From the NCBI GenBank assembly GCA_029834535.1, contig JAQMWT010000366.1:271501-335500 (forward strand): a stretch of DNA of 64,000 bases, written 5' to 3'. A model generated the notes under the pieces. It made no database searches. It was not told the DNA's origin and saw only the letters and a program-made list of their open reading frames with translations. The DNA comes from Chrysophaeum taylorii (Eukaryota; Sar; Pelagophyceae; Pelagomonadales; Pelagomonadaceae). Made by a program: the position numbers and the translations under genes. Below, piece by piece: positions 34,541 through 44,427 of this stretch (positions are counted from its first letter, which is position 1; the number at the start of each line of letters is the position of its first letter).

Positions 34541-36334
34541 GCGTCTTCGACAGGGATTGACAACGAAAGAGTGTCTTCGACAGGGATTGACAACGAAGGA
34601 GTGTCTTCGACAGGGATTGACAACGAAGGAGTGTCTTCGACAGGGATTGACAACGAAGGAGTGTCTTCGACAGGGATTGACAACGAAGGAGTGTCTTCGA
34701 CAGGGATTGACAACGAAGGAGTGTCTTCGACAGGGATTGACAACGAAGGAGTGTCTTCGACAGGGATTGACAACGAAGGAGTGTCTTCGACAGGGATTGA
34801 CAACGAAGGAGTGTCTTCGACAGGGATTGACAACGAAGGAGTGTCTTCGACAGGGATTGACAACGAAGGAGTGTCTTCGACAGGGATTGACAACGAAGGA
34901 GTGTCTTCGACAGGGATTGACAACGAAGGAGTGTCTTCGACAGGGATTGACAACGAAGGAGTGTCTTCGACAGGGATTGACAACGAAGGAGTGTCTTCGA
35001 CAGGGATTGACAACGAAGGAGTGTCTTCGACAGGGATTGACAACGAAGGAGTGTCTTCGACAGGGATTGACAACGAAGGAGTGTCTTCGACAGGGATTGA
35101 CAACGAAGGAGTGTCTTCGACAGGGATTGACAACGAAGGAGTGTCTTCGACAGGGATTGACAACGAAGGAGTGTCTTCGACAGGGATTGACAACGAAGGA
35201 GTGTCTTCGACAGGGATTGACAACGAAGGAGTGTCTTCGACAGGGATTGACAACGAAGGAGTGTCTTCGACAGGGATTGACAACGAAGGAGTGTCTTCGA
35301 CAGGGATTGACAACGAAGGAGTGTCTTCGACAGGGATTGACAACGAAGGAGTGTCTTCGACAGGGATTGACAACGAAGGAGTGTCTTCGACAGGGATTGA
35401 CAACGAAGGAGTGTCTTCGACAGGGATTGACAACGAAGGAGTGTCTTCGACAGGGATTGACAACGAAGGAGTGTCTTCGACAGGGATTGACAACGAAGGA
35501 GTGTCTTCGACAGGGATTGACAACGAAGGAGTGTCTTCGACAGGGATTGACAACGAAGGAGTGTCTTCGACAGGGATTGACAACGAAGGAGTGTCTTCGA
35601 CAGGGATTGACAACGAAGGAGTGTCTTCGACAGGGATTGACAACGAAGGAGTGTCTTCGACAGGGATTGACAACGAAGGAGTGTCTTCGACAGGGATTGA
35701 CAACGAAGGAGTGTCTTCGACAGGGATTGACAACGAAGGAGTGTCTTCGACAGGGATTGACAACGAAGGAGTGTCTTCGACAGGGATTGACAACGAAGGA
35801 GTGTCTTCGACAGGGATTGACAACGAAGGAGTGTCTTCGACAGGGATTGACAACGAAGGAGTGTCTTCGACAGGGATTGACAACGAAGGAGTGTCTTCGA
35901 CAGGGATTGACAACGAAGGAGTGTCTTCGACAGGGATTGACAACGAAGGAGTGTCTTCGACAGGGATTGACAACGAAGGAGTGTCTTCGACAGGGATTGA
36001 CAACGAAGGAGTGTCTTCGACAGGGATTGACAACGAAGGAGTGTCTTCGACAGGGATTGACAACGAAGGAGTGTCTTCGACAGGGATTGACAACGAAGGA
36101 GTGTCTTCGACAGGGATTGACAACGAAGGAGTGTCTTCGACAGGGATTGACAACGAAGGAGTGTCTTCGACAGGGATTGACAACGAAGGAGTGTCTTCGA
36201 CAGGGATTGACAACGAAGGAGTGTCTTCGACAGGGATTGACAACGAAGGAGTGTCTTCGACAGGGATTGACAACGAAGGAGTGTCTTCGACAGGGATTGA
36301 CAACGAAGGAGTGTCTTCGACAGGGATTGACAAC
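34541..36334. repeat. 30-bp minisatellite, about 60 near-identical copies
   Basis: The unit is GTGTCTTCGACAGGGATTGA followed by CAACGAAGGA, repeated head-to-tail for 1794 bp (59.8 units). The first unit has GCG for GTG, and its last ten bases read CAACGAAAGA. The other copies I compared are identical. Because 30 is divisible by three, four of the six frames stay open throughout and would encode 10-residue repeats (SIPVEDTPSL or VVNPCRRHSF on minus; TTKECLRQGL or SSTGIDNEGV on plus). The open frames are a property of the repeat and not evidence of a gene. A decayed coding region follows directly on the plus strand. Confidence 0.97.
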
Positions 36335-36337
36335 TTC

Positions 36338-37399
36338 GTCGTCGAGCAACGATTGGTCTCGAGGGAGCTTCTGCGTTTCCCTAATATCGCTGACGGACAG
36401 GAGGAGGCGTTCAAGGAGAGGATATGCTCGCCGATCTTCGCTGTCCGAAGGCAGCGACGCGCTCGAATCAAAACATGGTCAAGGCTGTTGACGCCATGCG
36501 TTCAGAAACCTTTTTTGGGCCACCGCAGCGACCGGAGTGGGCTCGTCATTTGTCCGCGTTGATCTCAAGTGCCGACTCGTTCATCTCCTGACCGACCTGC
36601 TCGGAAGCATGGGGAGCGAGGGAGGAGCTGGACGCGAACAACGACGATGCCTGGGAGGGCGAGAAAAGTTTGACGTGATACTTCAACAACCAGGACTGGA
36701 AGCCTCAGCACGTGGACGACGGGACTCTTCGGGATCTTGATCCCTCTCTCGCCCCCACTTGCGGGTGACTCTCTGAAGAAGAAGAAGAAGCTGATGTCAA
36801 AGTGACGACGGCGGAGTATTCCAAATGGCACGGGCCGAAACGTTTGAATTTTTTAGCTTTGACGAGGGCAACAACATCTCTCTCTCTCTCTCTCTCTCTC
36901 TCTCCAGTACTGGCGCTCAAGGACTCCGAACAAACAAAAACCTGGAACTAGGGACGACGCTGGTCCCCGATGCTGCTGCTGCTGCTGCCGACGTGGACGG
37001 CGGGAGGGAATCGTCAATCAGTCGTGGCAACTCTGGCGGTGGTGGTGCGTGAACGCGAGAGCAGCTGAGATAGATTCTGGCGAAGTCGAAATCAAAAGAG
37101 AACGAATCGGCGAGGAAGCAGTCTCTCTCGCCGCCGGGATTTCCGGGAAGAAAAGAAGGAAATGCACGACGTACAGAAGCAATTCTTTCAAGCTGAGTTG
37201 AAGAAGGCGGCCAAGGTCGAAGCGCGGTACCTCCAAGCCGAGACGAAGAAAGCAACAGCCAAGAAGAAACTAGGGCGCCATAAGCGCCACCGTTGCTGAA
37301 CTTAACAGGGTAGCAGAGACCCTGCGTTCTTGCCGAAAAACTCACGGTCAAGCGACGTACAAACTTGCCAAGACTCTCCTCGACGACGACGACGACGAA
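36338..37399 (+). pseudogene. Decayed coiled-coil gene downstream of the minisatellite
   Basis: Protein-like sequence runs on the plus strand across frames. A first piece includes RFPNIADGQEEAFKE. A long second piece starts near 36421 and includes MVKAVDAMRSETFFGPPQRP and EELDANNDDAWEGEK. Later pieces are coiled-coil: HDVQKQFFQAELKKAAKVEA, then ATVAELNRVAETLRSC, ending in a poly-Asp run and TAG at about 37399. The second piece is crossed by three in-frame TGA codons (36589, 36676, 36766), and there are at least two frame changes. A CT repeat interrupts it at about 36872-36903. I do not recognise the family. The frame entering from the minisatellite (SSTGIDNEGV) joins the first piece without a stop, so the repeat may once have been part of this gene. 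Confidence 0.5.
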
Positions 37400-37904
37400 T
37401 AGGGCAGTATTGTCTGGTCCCTCCTTATTACCTTATCTTCTCTCGTCTTGTTCGCCTCGCATTGGCCCTCCCTCCTCATTTTTCGTCGCTCAAGGTTTCT
37501 TCACTCGTTCATTTGATCTATTCCGCCACTCCAACGTTGCGTCCGCCTTTAATTTTATTGATAACGAGCGGCTCGCGTCGACTTCTGTGGAGGTTGTCAC
37601 TCCCGATAGGCAGGCGGCGCGCGGACGTCCACAAGTCGAGACTAGATTTCGTAGTAGCGGAATCTGGGCCGGGCAGAACGCGTCAAGGCGGCACGCTGTA
37701 GTGCGTTCGTGATGATTTTATTACGCCGAGGGCAGACATCGAGACGGACCGCCGACCTTGAGTGCCATGCAAGGTCTGGTCAGCCCATAGCCCTGTTTTT
37801 TCGAGGTATTGAGGCACACGCTCCGCGAAGAAGCTGCCGTCGTCGGTTCGCATTTTTTACTCCGCCTCTCTGCTGCTGCTGCTGCTGCTGCTGTCGAGGA
37901 GGCA

Positions 37905-38450
37905 CGCATAAAGTAATGCACAAATTGATCATGCACGCGCAGACGACGTTTGGCGTGGTCAAAGTCAACAACGAGCAGCAGTTTAGCGGCCGCCAGAGGA
38001 TCCGATCCCCAGCGTCAATTCAGAATGCCAAAGGCACGGCGGTACGGGAGTTGGAATGCCACGAAGTTGAAACTGTCTTTCCAGGCGTCTAGGTTACGCC
38101 CTGGTGGCCAGGGAACGACCACGAAGTCGCCGGCGCGGTAGGCGGCGTCCCCGGCAATCCAGTACGGCGGTTGTTGCAACGCGCGCCGCCTCCCAGCGTC
38201 GAGCTCCGTTCCCATTCCAGCTCGCGGCGAGTTGCGATTAGTCCCCGGCTAGTGCCGAGGAGAAGCTTCTCCTTCGCATCGCAGACGGCATGAAGGTTGT
38301 TGTTGTTGGCGGCGTAGAAGCCCCCTTGCGGTTGTAGTAGTAGTGCCAGGGTTTTTTTTTTTGCCGCCGCCGCGATCTCGCGAATCCGGTTTGCGGATAA
38401 CCGCCATCCCTTTGACGGCGCCTACGCAGCCACGGACGACGTTTCCGGTC
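37905..38450 (-). pseudogene. PIF/Harbinger-like (DDE_Tnp_4) transposase relic
   Basis: Reading the minus strand, in order: GCVGAVKGMAVIRKPDS, YYYNRKG, FYAANNNNLHAVCDAKEKLL, YWIAGDAAYRAGDFVVVPWP, and RRAFGILN followed by RWG. These line up with the core of Harbinger/HARBI1-type transposases (GxxDGxHI, YxNRKGxYxxNVQAVCDAxxRF, GDxAY and ERAFGxLxxRW). They lie in three frames with at least two frame changes and one stop after the FGIL block. Of the catalytic acids, the GD of GDAAY is kept, the first Asp is replaced by Lys, and the Glu before RAFG is missing. N-terminal parts are absent. No terminal inverted repeats were identified. Confidence 0.65.
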
Positions 38451-38604
38451 CGCTCCGTCTCTCGAGCTGTTCAAGGCGCTCAGAGTGAGTTAGTTAATTT
38501 TCGGCCGAGAGAGAAGAAGATCATCCAGAGGAGAGGGTTTGTGTTTGTTTGGGGGTTTTCCACAGGATCAATTAATTAATTGACCGTTTCGTGTTTCGTT
38601 AGGG

Positions 38605-38658
38605 GCTTCCTCCCTCCCTCCCTCCCTCCCTCCCTCCCTCCCTCCCTCCCTCCCTCCT
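38605..38658. repeat. (CTCC)n microsatellite
   Basis: About thirteen units of TCCC/CTCC lie directly upstream (about 25 bases) of the ATG of the gene at 38681. This pyrimidine tract falls in its probable promoter or 5' leader. Confidence 0.9.
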
Positions 38659-38680
38659 GAAAAAAGCACAAGGTCGAGAG

Positions 38681-40287
38681 ATGACGAACGATGGGAACCC
38701 GCCGCAGCCAGTGCGTCAGAAGCGGCAGTACACGAAGCGCGGGACGGGGTCGACCGCGAAGAAGAAGCGGGCCCTCGTCGCGAGCGGTGCCCCGCGGGTG
38801 TGCCGGAAGGAGGTCCCCGCGCGGGTATTTGGGGGGCGGATCAACCTGCCCGCAGACTATCCCTCGGTGTTTGCCGCCGCCAATCGGAGCGTCGCGATCC
38901 TCCGGGAGCAGCAGGACGTCGCCGCTTTGAACACGTTGCTTGTGCTGAGCGCGGAGCTCGAGCTCGACCTCGAGTCGACCTCCCTCTTGGACGGTGAGAG
39001 AGACGACCCGTTTTCGTCGCGACGTCGTAGTAGTAACCGCCGGTCGCAGGTCTGTCGAGGAGCTTGGAGTGGTGTTTGGACTGTCCGCGCATCGAGGCGA
39101 CCGAGTCGTCCAAGGTGCTCCTGAACGAGCAGCCGTGGAAAGATGATGCTACGCCGCGGTCTGCCGAGGAGTGGCGCGAGCGCGCGGCCAAAGCGTCGAC
39201 GCCGATCGCGCTCGCGGCTCTCGGGATCGCTCGGAACGTCGCGAACGTTCCGTCGAACCGTTCCGCCGTCGCCGCACATTCAGATTTTCTCGAAAAGGTC
39301 GTCGCCTTCCTGGACCCCCCCCTCTTGGGGTCCCAAGCTGCTCTTCTATGCCTCGAGATCGCGGCTTCGGCGTGCAGGTGCGTGGAAATCGGCGGAAATT
39401 ACCTCGACGATCCCGAGGAAAAGGCGGGGTTCGTTCCCGTTTCTCTCCGGCACCGACGGACCTTGGCGGGCTGGACGACCCCTAAACTCGTTCGAAAGCT
39501 CCGCGTGGCAGAAGCGTTGGTGAGAGCGCTGCGACGCTGCGTGGCGTACTCGTCGTCGCGGTCGGGTTACGCGTTTTCTTTGGACGGGAGGAGATGGCTC
39601 GTGTATTACGAGGACGACCACGCGGACCCCGAAGAGCACCGGCGCCAAGTAGGCGCGCGGGCCTTCGAGGCGCTCGCCTCTTTAAAAAACACGGAGGCCA
39701 ATTTCTACTTGCTCGCGACCGCGCCGGATGATTTGGTGCGACGAGCCGTCGACAGGCTCGCCCCCGATTCCTGCAGCAGCAAATCCGATTCGGAAATCCG
39801 GTTGTACGCCCTCGAGTTTTTGTCTCTGCTCACCGACGCGGCGGTCAAGTCCTTTTCTTCCTCCTCCTCGGACGCCCACCTTCCGCCGCTGCCGATGCCG
39901 CCGGGCGACGAGGCCGCGCTCGCGGGGGTTAGGGTTGCCCGCGACCCCCTCGTCCTCGACCTCGCCTTGGCGACCCTCGTGGCGACGCACCTCAAATTCA
40001 ACGAACACCACCACTTCGTCCCTACTACTACTGGGACTGCGGCGGCTGGCTCCTTGTGCATCGGAGCGGCGCATTCGACCTCGCAGCCGCCGCCGCCGGT
40101 GGACCTCTCCCTCGCCCCCCTCCGGTCGCACCGCGCCGACACGGTCCGTCTCCTCACAAATCTCCTCGCCAACATGGCCGCCCTCGACAGCTCCGCCAAG
40201 GCGAGACTCCACGACGCCCGAACCCTCCTCCACCCCGCGGCCGCCGCCGACGAGGCTGTCGCGGACCTCGTCTTCAACAAATTATGA
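38681..40287 (+). CDS. ARM-like helical protein, possible SWI/SNF ARID-subunit relative; one intron (516 aa)
   Basis: Exon 1 is 38681-38993 and exon 2 is 39050-40287. Joining them restores one frame across codon 105 (GGT) and yields SLLDGLSRSLEWCLDC. The N-terminus is basic with possible nuclear signals (RQKRQYTKRG, KKKR). The rest is a series of helices resembling armadillo-type repeats (for example LAALGIARNVANVPSNRSAV and RLLTNLLANMAAL). This style recalls the C-terminal domains of ARID1/BAF250 and RSC9/ARID2 chromatin-remodelling subunits, but the resemblance is weak and no ARID domain is seen. Function is therefore open. It is convergent with the IDO gene, 25 bases apart. Confidence 0.75.
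38994..39049 (+). other. Spliceosomal intron, 56 bp
   Basis: The donor is GTGAGAG, the acceptor GGTCGCAG, and a likely branch point is TAGTAAC about 14 bases before the acceptor. Removing it fuses two coding segments in frame; without splicing, the frame from 38681 ends at 39124. It is the only intron I could support in the window. Confidence 0.8.
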
Positions 40288-40312
40288 TAAAAAAATTATT
40301 ACATCATCATAA

Positions 40313-42721
40313 TTACTGTTGAAGACGACCACCAGAAGAAGAAGAACGAATCCGGCGTTGGAGGACGAGGGAGAGGCGTGCTCGTTGAATGGCCGCCTTG
40401 TCCGGGAGGAACTCGTGCGTCGAAAAGTGCGCGGCCACGCGGGGGAGGTACCGGGAGACGAGGGCGTGCTTCCTGGCGCAGAGGCGGAGGAGCTCGTCGA
40501 GGGTGGCGTTGTAGGCCGCCTCGAGGTGGGCGAGCTCGTGGACGGGGTAGGCCTCTTTTCTCGCCAAGACGAAAGCTCGGAGGTTGAGTCGGTTGTTGAC
40601 AAAGTCCCGGTGCGGTTTTGGCTCGGTGCGGAGCGTGTCTCTCGCGAGCTGGAGGTGCGAAGTCCGCGCCGCCTTGGGCACGCCGAGGAAGCGCCAGAGC
40701 GCGGCCAAAACAGCGGAACCCGAGTACAAGAAGCAGGCCAAGTCGAGGTCGTCCGACCTCAGAAATTTCTTCAACCTTCGCATCGTTGCCTTCTCGCCGC
40801 CCGTTAAGGGCGGGTCGAGGACGTCGGCGACGGCTCGAATTCCAGCGCGGAGCGCGTCGATGCACGACGGGTCCTCGTTCCTTCGCATCTCGGCTTCCGC
40901 CTTCAGGATCGCCGCGACGACTCGCGGCGTTCGACGCTCGGTCTTCAGAAACAAAGACCACAAGTTGTCTTCGTCGGGGACGGCGAGGAAATGGACGCGG
41001 CATTCCGACGCGAGGACCAGATCCGCGTAGCACAGTCTTTTCGTCCTATCGAGCTTGACAGAATCGACCAGAAAAGCCAATCCCGGCGGAAGCGCGGCGT
41101 CGCCTTTAACGATCGCGTCGTCGTCGTCGTCGTCGTCGTATCTCATGTAGGCGGCGGCGATAAATCCGACCAGCACGCGCACAGTTTCTAGCGCAGCGGC
41201 CGATCGCGGCAACTCCGTTGCCGCCAAGTCAGGGTCCACGGAATCGACGAGTTCTCTGAACGCGCCTTTAACGACGCACAGCGTCGGAATCGCGCGAACG
41301 ACTCGTGCCAGAAGTTTCAGATCAAAGCATCCAAGTTGTTGTTGTTGTTGTCTAGAAGAAGATGGCGGTCCAAACCCTTTCCGCGCGTCGACGGCCCAGA
41401 ACGCGCCTTCTTCTCCGACCACCAACGGCGGGAGAGAGTCCATTTTCTTTTTCTCGTCGTCGCTACCTACGACGACGTCGCGCGGCCGCTTAAGCTTGGC
41501 CGCTTCGGTGTCTGATATGTGTTCGTGGAGGTAGTCGAGGGCGCGGGTGCCGCCGGTCCCCACGACATCGTTGCCCCCTCCTCCTGGCTCGACGACGTAG
41601 CGCTTAACCATTTGGAGGTGTCGCCACCTGAAATCGAGGACGAGATCGACGCACCGGTCGTATCTTTCGCCGAGTTCGTCGCCGCCGCCGCCGCGCGCCA
41701 CCAGATCCCGGATGCTCCGGATTGAGTGGAGGAAATCCCGGTGTTCGCAGGGCATCGACTTTTCGAAGGTGCGGAGCAGCGACCGGAGGTCCTTGTTCGT
41801 GTTGGATATGCCCAGAAAAGCGTCGAGAACGGGAAGAAGCGTCGACATCGCGCCCGAAGGACCGGGGTAAGTTCTGGATTCGCCTTGTAGAAAAAAGGTC
41901 TTCTCGGACATAAAAGGACGGAGCCGATGGAAGAAAAAATACGCGTCGACGATGGGGCCGCCCCCGTCGTCTGCGAACATCAACGGCAAGCACTCTCGAA
42001 CCACGCGCGAAAACGAGTCTTCTATTCGTCTCAAAACTGAAACCAAATCCTCTCGACCGCAAAAATAACTGTGGATGGCGCAGACGACGGGTGCCGCCGC
42101 AGCTTCGATAACGAGGTGTGTCTTGAAAAACCACTCCTCGTCCACCAAACCCGTAAACCTCCGAAGCATCCGAACGTTCTCCATCGAAATTCCTGATGTC
42201 GGATTCCTGAGTTCCCAGTTGTACAGCACGCACCCCGCGTAGTCCAGCATGGGTTGCCGCCCCAAAACCCTTGCGCAACTCGCGAGGGCGGGACCCACAG
42301 GACCGATATCCTCGTCTCTAATAGAGCACGCGACGTAGCAAAGTAGAGAAAACGAACACTCGAGCTCCTCCTGTTCTAACGCCGAACTTTCCAAAAATAT
42401 CTTCGGGCACCGCGCGAAGTCTCCCCGATGCGCCAGAACGATATCCTTCACGCGCCCCTCGACGATCGCGCACGGCAGCTCGTCCCCGATATCGCCGAGA
42501 AACTGGAGATCCGGATGTACCGGCCGCGCGAGGGGTGGGGCGCGCGGCAAGAACCCCCGCGTCGCAACCTCCCACAGCCCGTCTTTCCTTTCGGTTCTTG
42601 GGGAAACTCCCTTCCTCCCTCCTCTTCCTCTACCTCTACCGCGGGGGATCAACAGGTACGCCAGGCACCACGCCGCGGCAACAACGACCAAGACGACGAC
42701 GCCACGCCATGCGAGAATCAT
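40313..42721 (-). CDS. Tandem indoleamine 2,3-dioxygenase-like protein (802 aa)
   Basis: Residues about 80-412 match indoleamine 2,3-dioxygenase, the heme enzyme that opens the tryptophan indole ring to form N-formylkynurenine. Visible hallmarks are LDYAGCVLYNWELRNP, a serine/glycine-rich SGAMSTLLPVLDAFLGI, the HRDFL segment (327-331), the proximal heme ligand in FRWRHLQMVKRY (H368) and the GTGGT motif (388-392). Residues about 465-795 repeat the same plan: LWRFLGV, HRDF (704-707) and AYNATLDELLRLCARKHALV. In this second half the ligand position aligns with K751 (His is at 752) and GTGGT is missing. The length is twice the usual 400. A hydrophobic segment (1-24) precedes the first domain and may be a membrane anchor or targeting signal. 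The first domain is probably active and the second probably structural or regulatory (inference). Confidence 0.88.
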   Translation of the reverse strand: MILAWRGVVVLVVVAAAWCLAYLLIPRGRGRGRGGRKGVSPRTERKDGLWEVATRGFLPRAPPLARPVHPDLQFLGDIGDELPCAIVEGRVKDIVLAHRGDFARCPKIFLESSALEQEELECSFSLLCYVACSIRDEDIGPVGPALASCARVLGRQPMLDYAGCVLYNWELRNPTSGISMENVRMLRRFTGLVDEEWFFKTHLVIEAAAAPVVCAIHSYFCGREDLVSVLRRIEDSFSRVVRECLPLMFADDGGGPIVDAYFFFHRLRPFMSEKTFFLQGESRTYPGPSGAMSTLLPVLDAFLGISNTNKDLRSLLRTFEKSMPCEHRDFLHSIRSIRDLVARGGGGDELGERYDRCVDLVLDFRWRHLQMVKRYVVEPGGGGNDVVGTGGTRALDYLHEHISDTEAAKLKRPRDVVVGSDDEKKKMDSLPPLVVGEEGAFWAVDARKGFGPPSSSRQQQQQLGCFDLKLLARVVRAIPTLCVVKGAFRELVDSVDPDLAATELPRSAAALETVRVLVGFIAAAYMRYDDDDDDDAIVKGDAALPPGLAFLVDSVKLDRTKRLCYADLVLASECRVHFLAVPDEDNLWSLFLKTERRTPRVVAAILKAEAEMRRNEDPSCIDALRAGIRAVADVLDPPLTGGEKATMRRLKKFLRSDDLDLACFLYSGSAVLAALWRFLGVPKAARTSHLQLARDTLRTEPKPHRDFVNNRLNLRAFVLARKEAYPVHELAHLEAAYNATLDELLRLCARKHALVSRYLPRVAAHFSTHEFLPDKAAIQRARLSLVLQRRIRSSSSGGRLQQ

Positions 42722-43639
42722 CCTTTCTTTTCCTTTTGATTTTGATTTTCCTTTCCGGGGGGAACAGGCGCCGAATGATGAATTATTATTGGTCTAGATA
42801 TTTTTTTTTTTTTTCTTTCTTTCTTTCTTTCTTTCTTTCTTTCAACCCCCCCACGTCATGCCACATCGCTGAATTGGTGTACTCCAGCAGTAGCACACGT
42901 CAGAAAGGAAAGTGTCCAATCAAAATCAGGCTGATGAGCCAGCCAGCCAGCAAGCAACACGAAATATTTTGGACGAATCTCTGCGTCGCAATAACAATAC
43001 AAATTTTTTTTCTAATAAAAAGAAAGAAAGAAAGAAAGCCTCCTCGTCCAAAAAGCCAAAAAGGACACCCACCTGCTCTGCTGGCACTCTAGTAGTAGTC
43101 TCGATGCGACACCTGGTTCGTTGAGGAGACACTATTGCAGCAGCAGCAGCAGCAGCAGCAGCAGAATCTACCGCCGGAGACCTGGTCGTTTAGGGTATCT
43201 AACTAACAAACAAACAAACAAACCCTATGCTCCCTTCCTTCCTTCCTTCCTCCAGGAGGAAGTGCGTCCAGCAGCTGGGGGCTGGCAGCGAGGGCACCCG
43301 TCTCTAGGGAAGTGCGGTCGGTCAATCCTTGTCGGGTGATGGATGCCGCGGATGTCCGCCTGCCGTCCCAGCGGATGCTTTTAACAACAATGGAGCCGTC
43401 GCGCTTGCTTCATCATCAAAACCCTAAAAAAGAAAGGGCGTCGAGCTGAGATCTTCGGCCCCACCCTGTCTCGTCCCATTCGCGCGACGACAGTCAGTCT
43501 GTCGCTCTTCCTGTAGACCGGGCACTAGAACTCGCGAGGCTTGACGACGACGATGGCCCCGACCTTATCCTCCTTGCGGAGAGCCTCCTTCCCTTGTGGT
43601 TGGTCTCTCCCAGTGGCAGCCTATCCCTTAATTGGCCGC
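42722..43639. other. Intergenic region with simple repeats, no gene seen
   Basis: It holds a T-run with (TTTC)n at about 42806-42844, an AAAG run at about 43019-43040, (CAG)n at about 43137-43162 and (CAAA)n at about 43201-43222. Short open frames are compositionally unlike the host genes and were not accepted. Confidence 0.6.
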
Positions 43640-44260
43640 TGCGGGGGGGTTGTTTGTTTGTCTTTAAATGTCGACTGCTAAGAGGGGTGTGTGTGTGTGG
43701 GGGGGGGGCATGAAGGATGTGGGTGGGTTTGTGGGGTATGAGGGATGTGCCTGACGGGCGGAGATAAGTACGCGGGACCTAGTCGGGGTCATCGCCGAGG
43801 CGTGGGGCAGGCGAAGAGAGGACGGGCCCCGCCCGTTGGTCGCTTGTCTGTCTGTCTTTAAATGTCGACTGCTAAGAGGGGGGTGTGTGTGGGGAGCGTG
43901 AAGGATGTGGGTGGGTTTGTGGGGTATGAGGGATGAGCCTGACGGGCGGAGATAAGTACGCGGGACCTAGTCGGGGTCATCGCCGAGGCGTGGGGCAGGC
44001 GAAGAGAGGACGGGCCCCGCCCGTAGGTCGTTTGTCTGTCTGTCTTTAAATGTCGACTGCTAAGAGGGGGGTGAGTGTGGGGAGCGTGAAGTACGTGGGT
44101 CTGTCTTTAATTGTCGACTGCTAAGAGGGGGGTGTGTGTGGGGAGCATGAAGGATGTGGGTGGGTTTGTGGGGTATGAGGGATGTGCCTGACGGGCGGAG
44201 ATAAGTACGATAAGTACGCTGTCTTTAAATGTCGACTCCTAAGAGGGGGGGGTGGGAGTA
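43640..44260 (+). repeat. Tandem array of the 190-bp dispersed repeat
   Basis: Two nearly complete units (about 43653-43842 and 43843-44034) and three shortened ones (to about 44255) contain CTTTAAATGTCGACTGCTAA, ATAAGTACGCGGGACCTAG and GAGGACGGGCCCCGCCCG, as in the 1.4-2.4 kb family. All are in the same orientation. The array ends about 170 bases before the phosphoglycerate mutase ATG, separated from it by an AAAAC repeat (about 44307-44346). Confidence 0.85.
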
Positions 44261-44427
44261 CGCTGTCTGTCAAAAGTGCCTGTGGTTGTTTTTTTTTTAT
44301 TTTTTTTTCAAAACAAAACAAAACAAAACAAAACAAAACAAAAAAAAAGGAAAATAGAATCTGGGGCAGCAGTTTTTGGGGTCAGTTTTTTGCGAGATTC
44401 GTCGTCGCAGCAGCAGCAGCAGCAAAA

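Noticed and set aside
34378-36562. Four open reading frames of 640-700 codons over the minisatellite, on both strands
   Set aside because: They are open only because a 30-bp unit without stops is repeated. No frame has a proper ATG start at the array edge with convincing flanking sequence on both sides.
44182-44427. Upstream extension of the phosphoglycerate mutase frame
   Set aside because: It runs through the dispersed repeat and an AAAAC microsatellite, and the ATG at 44428 has a good context just before the conserved domain.
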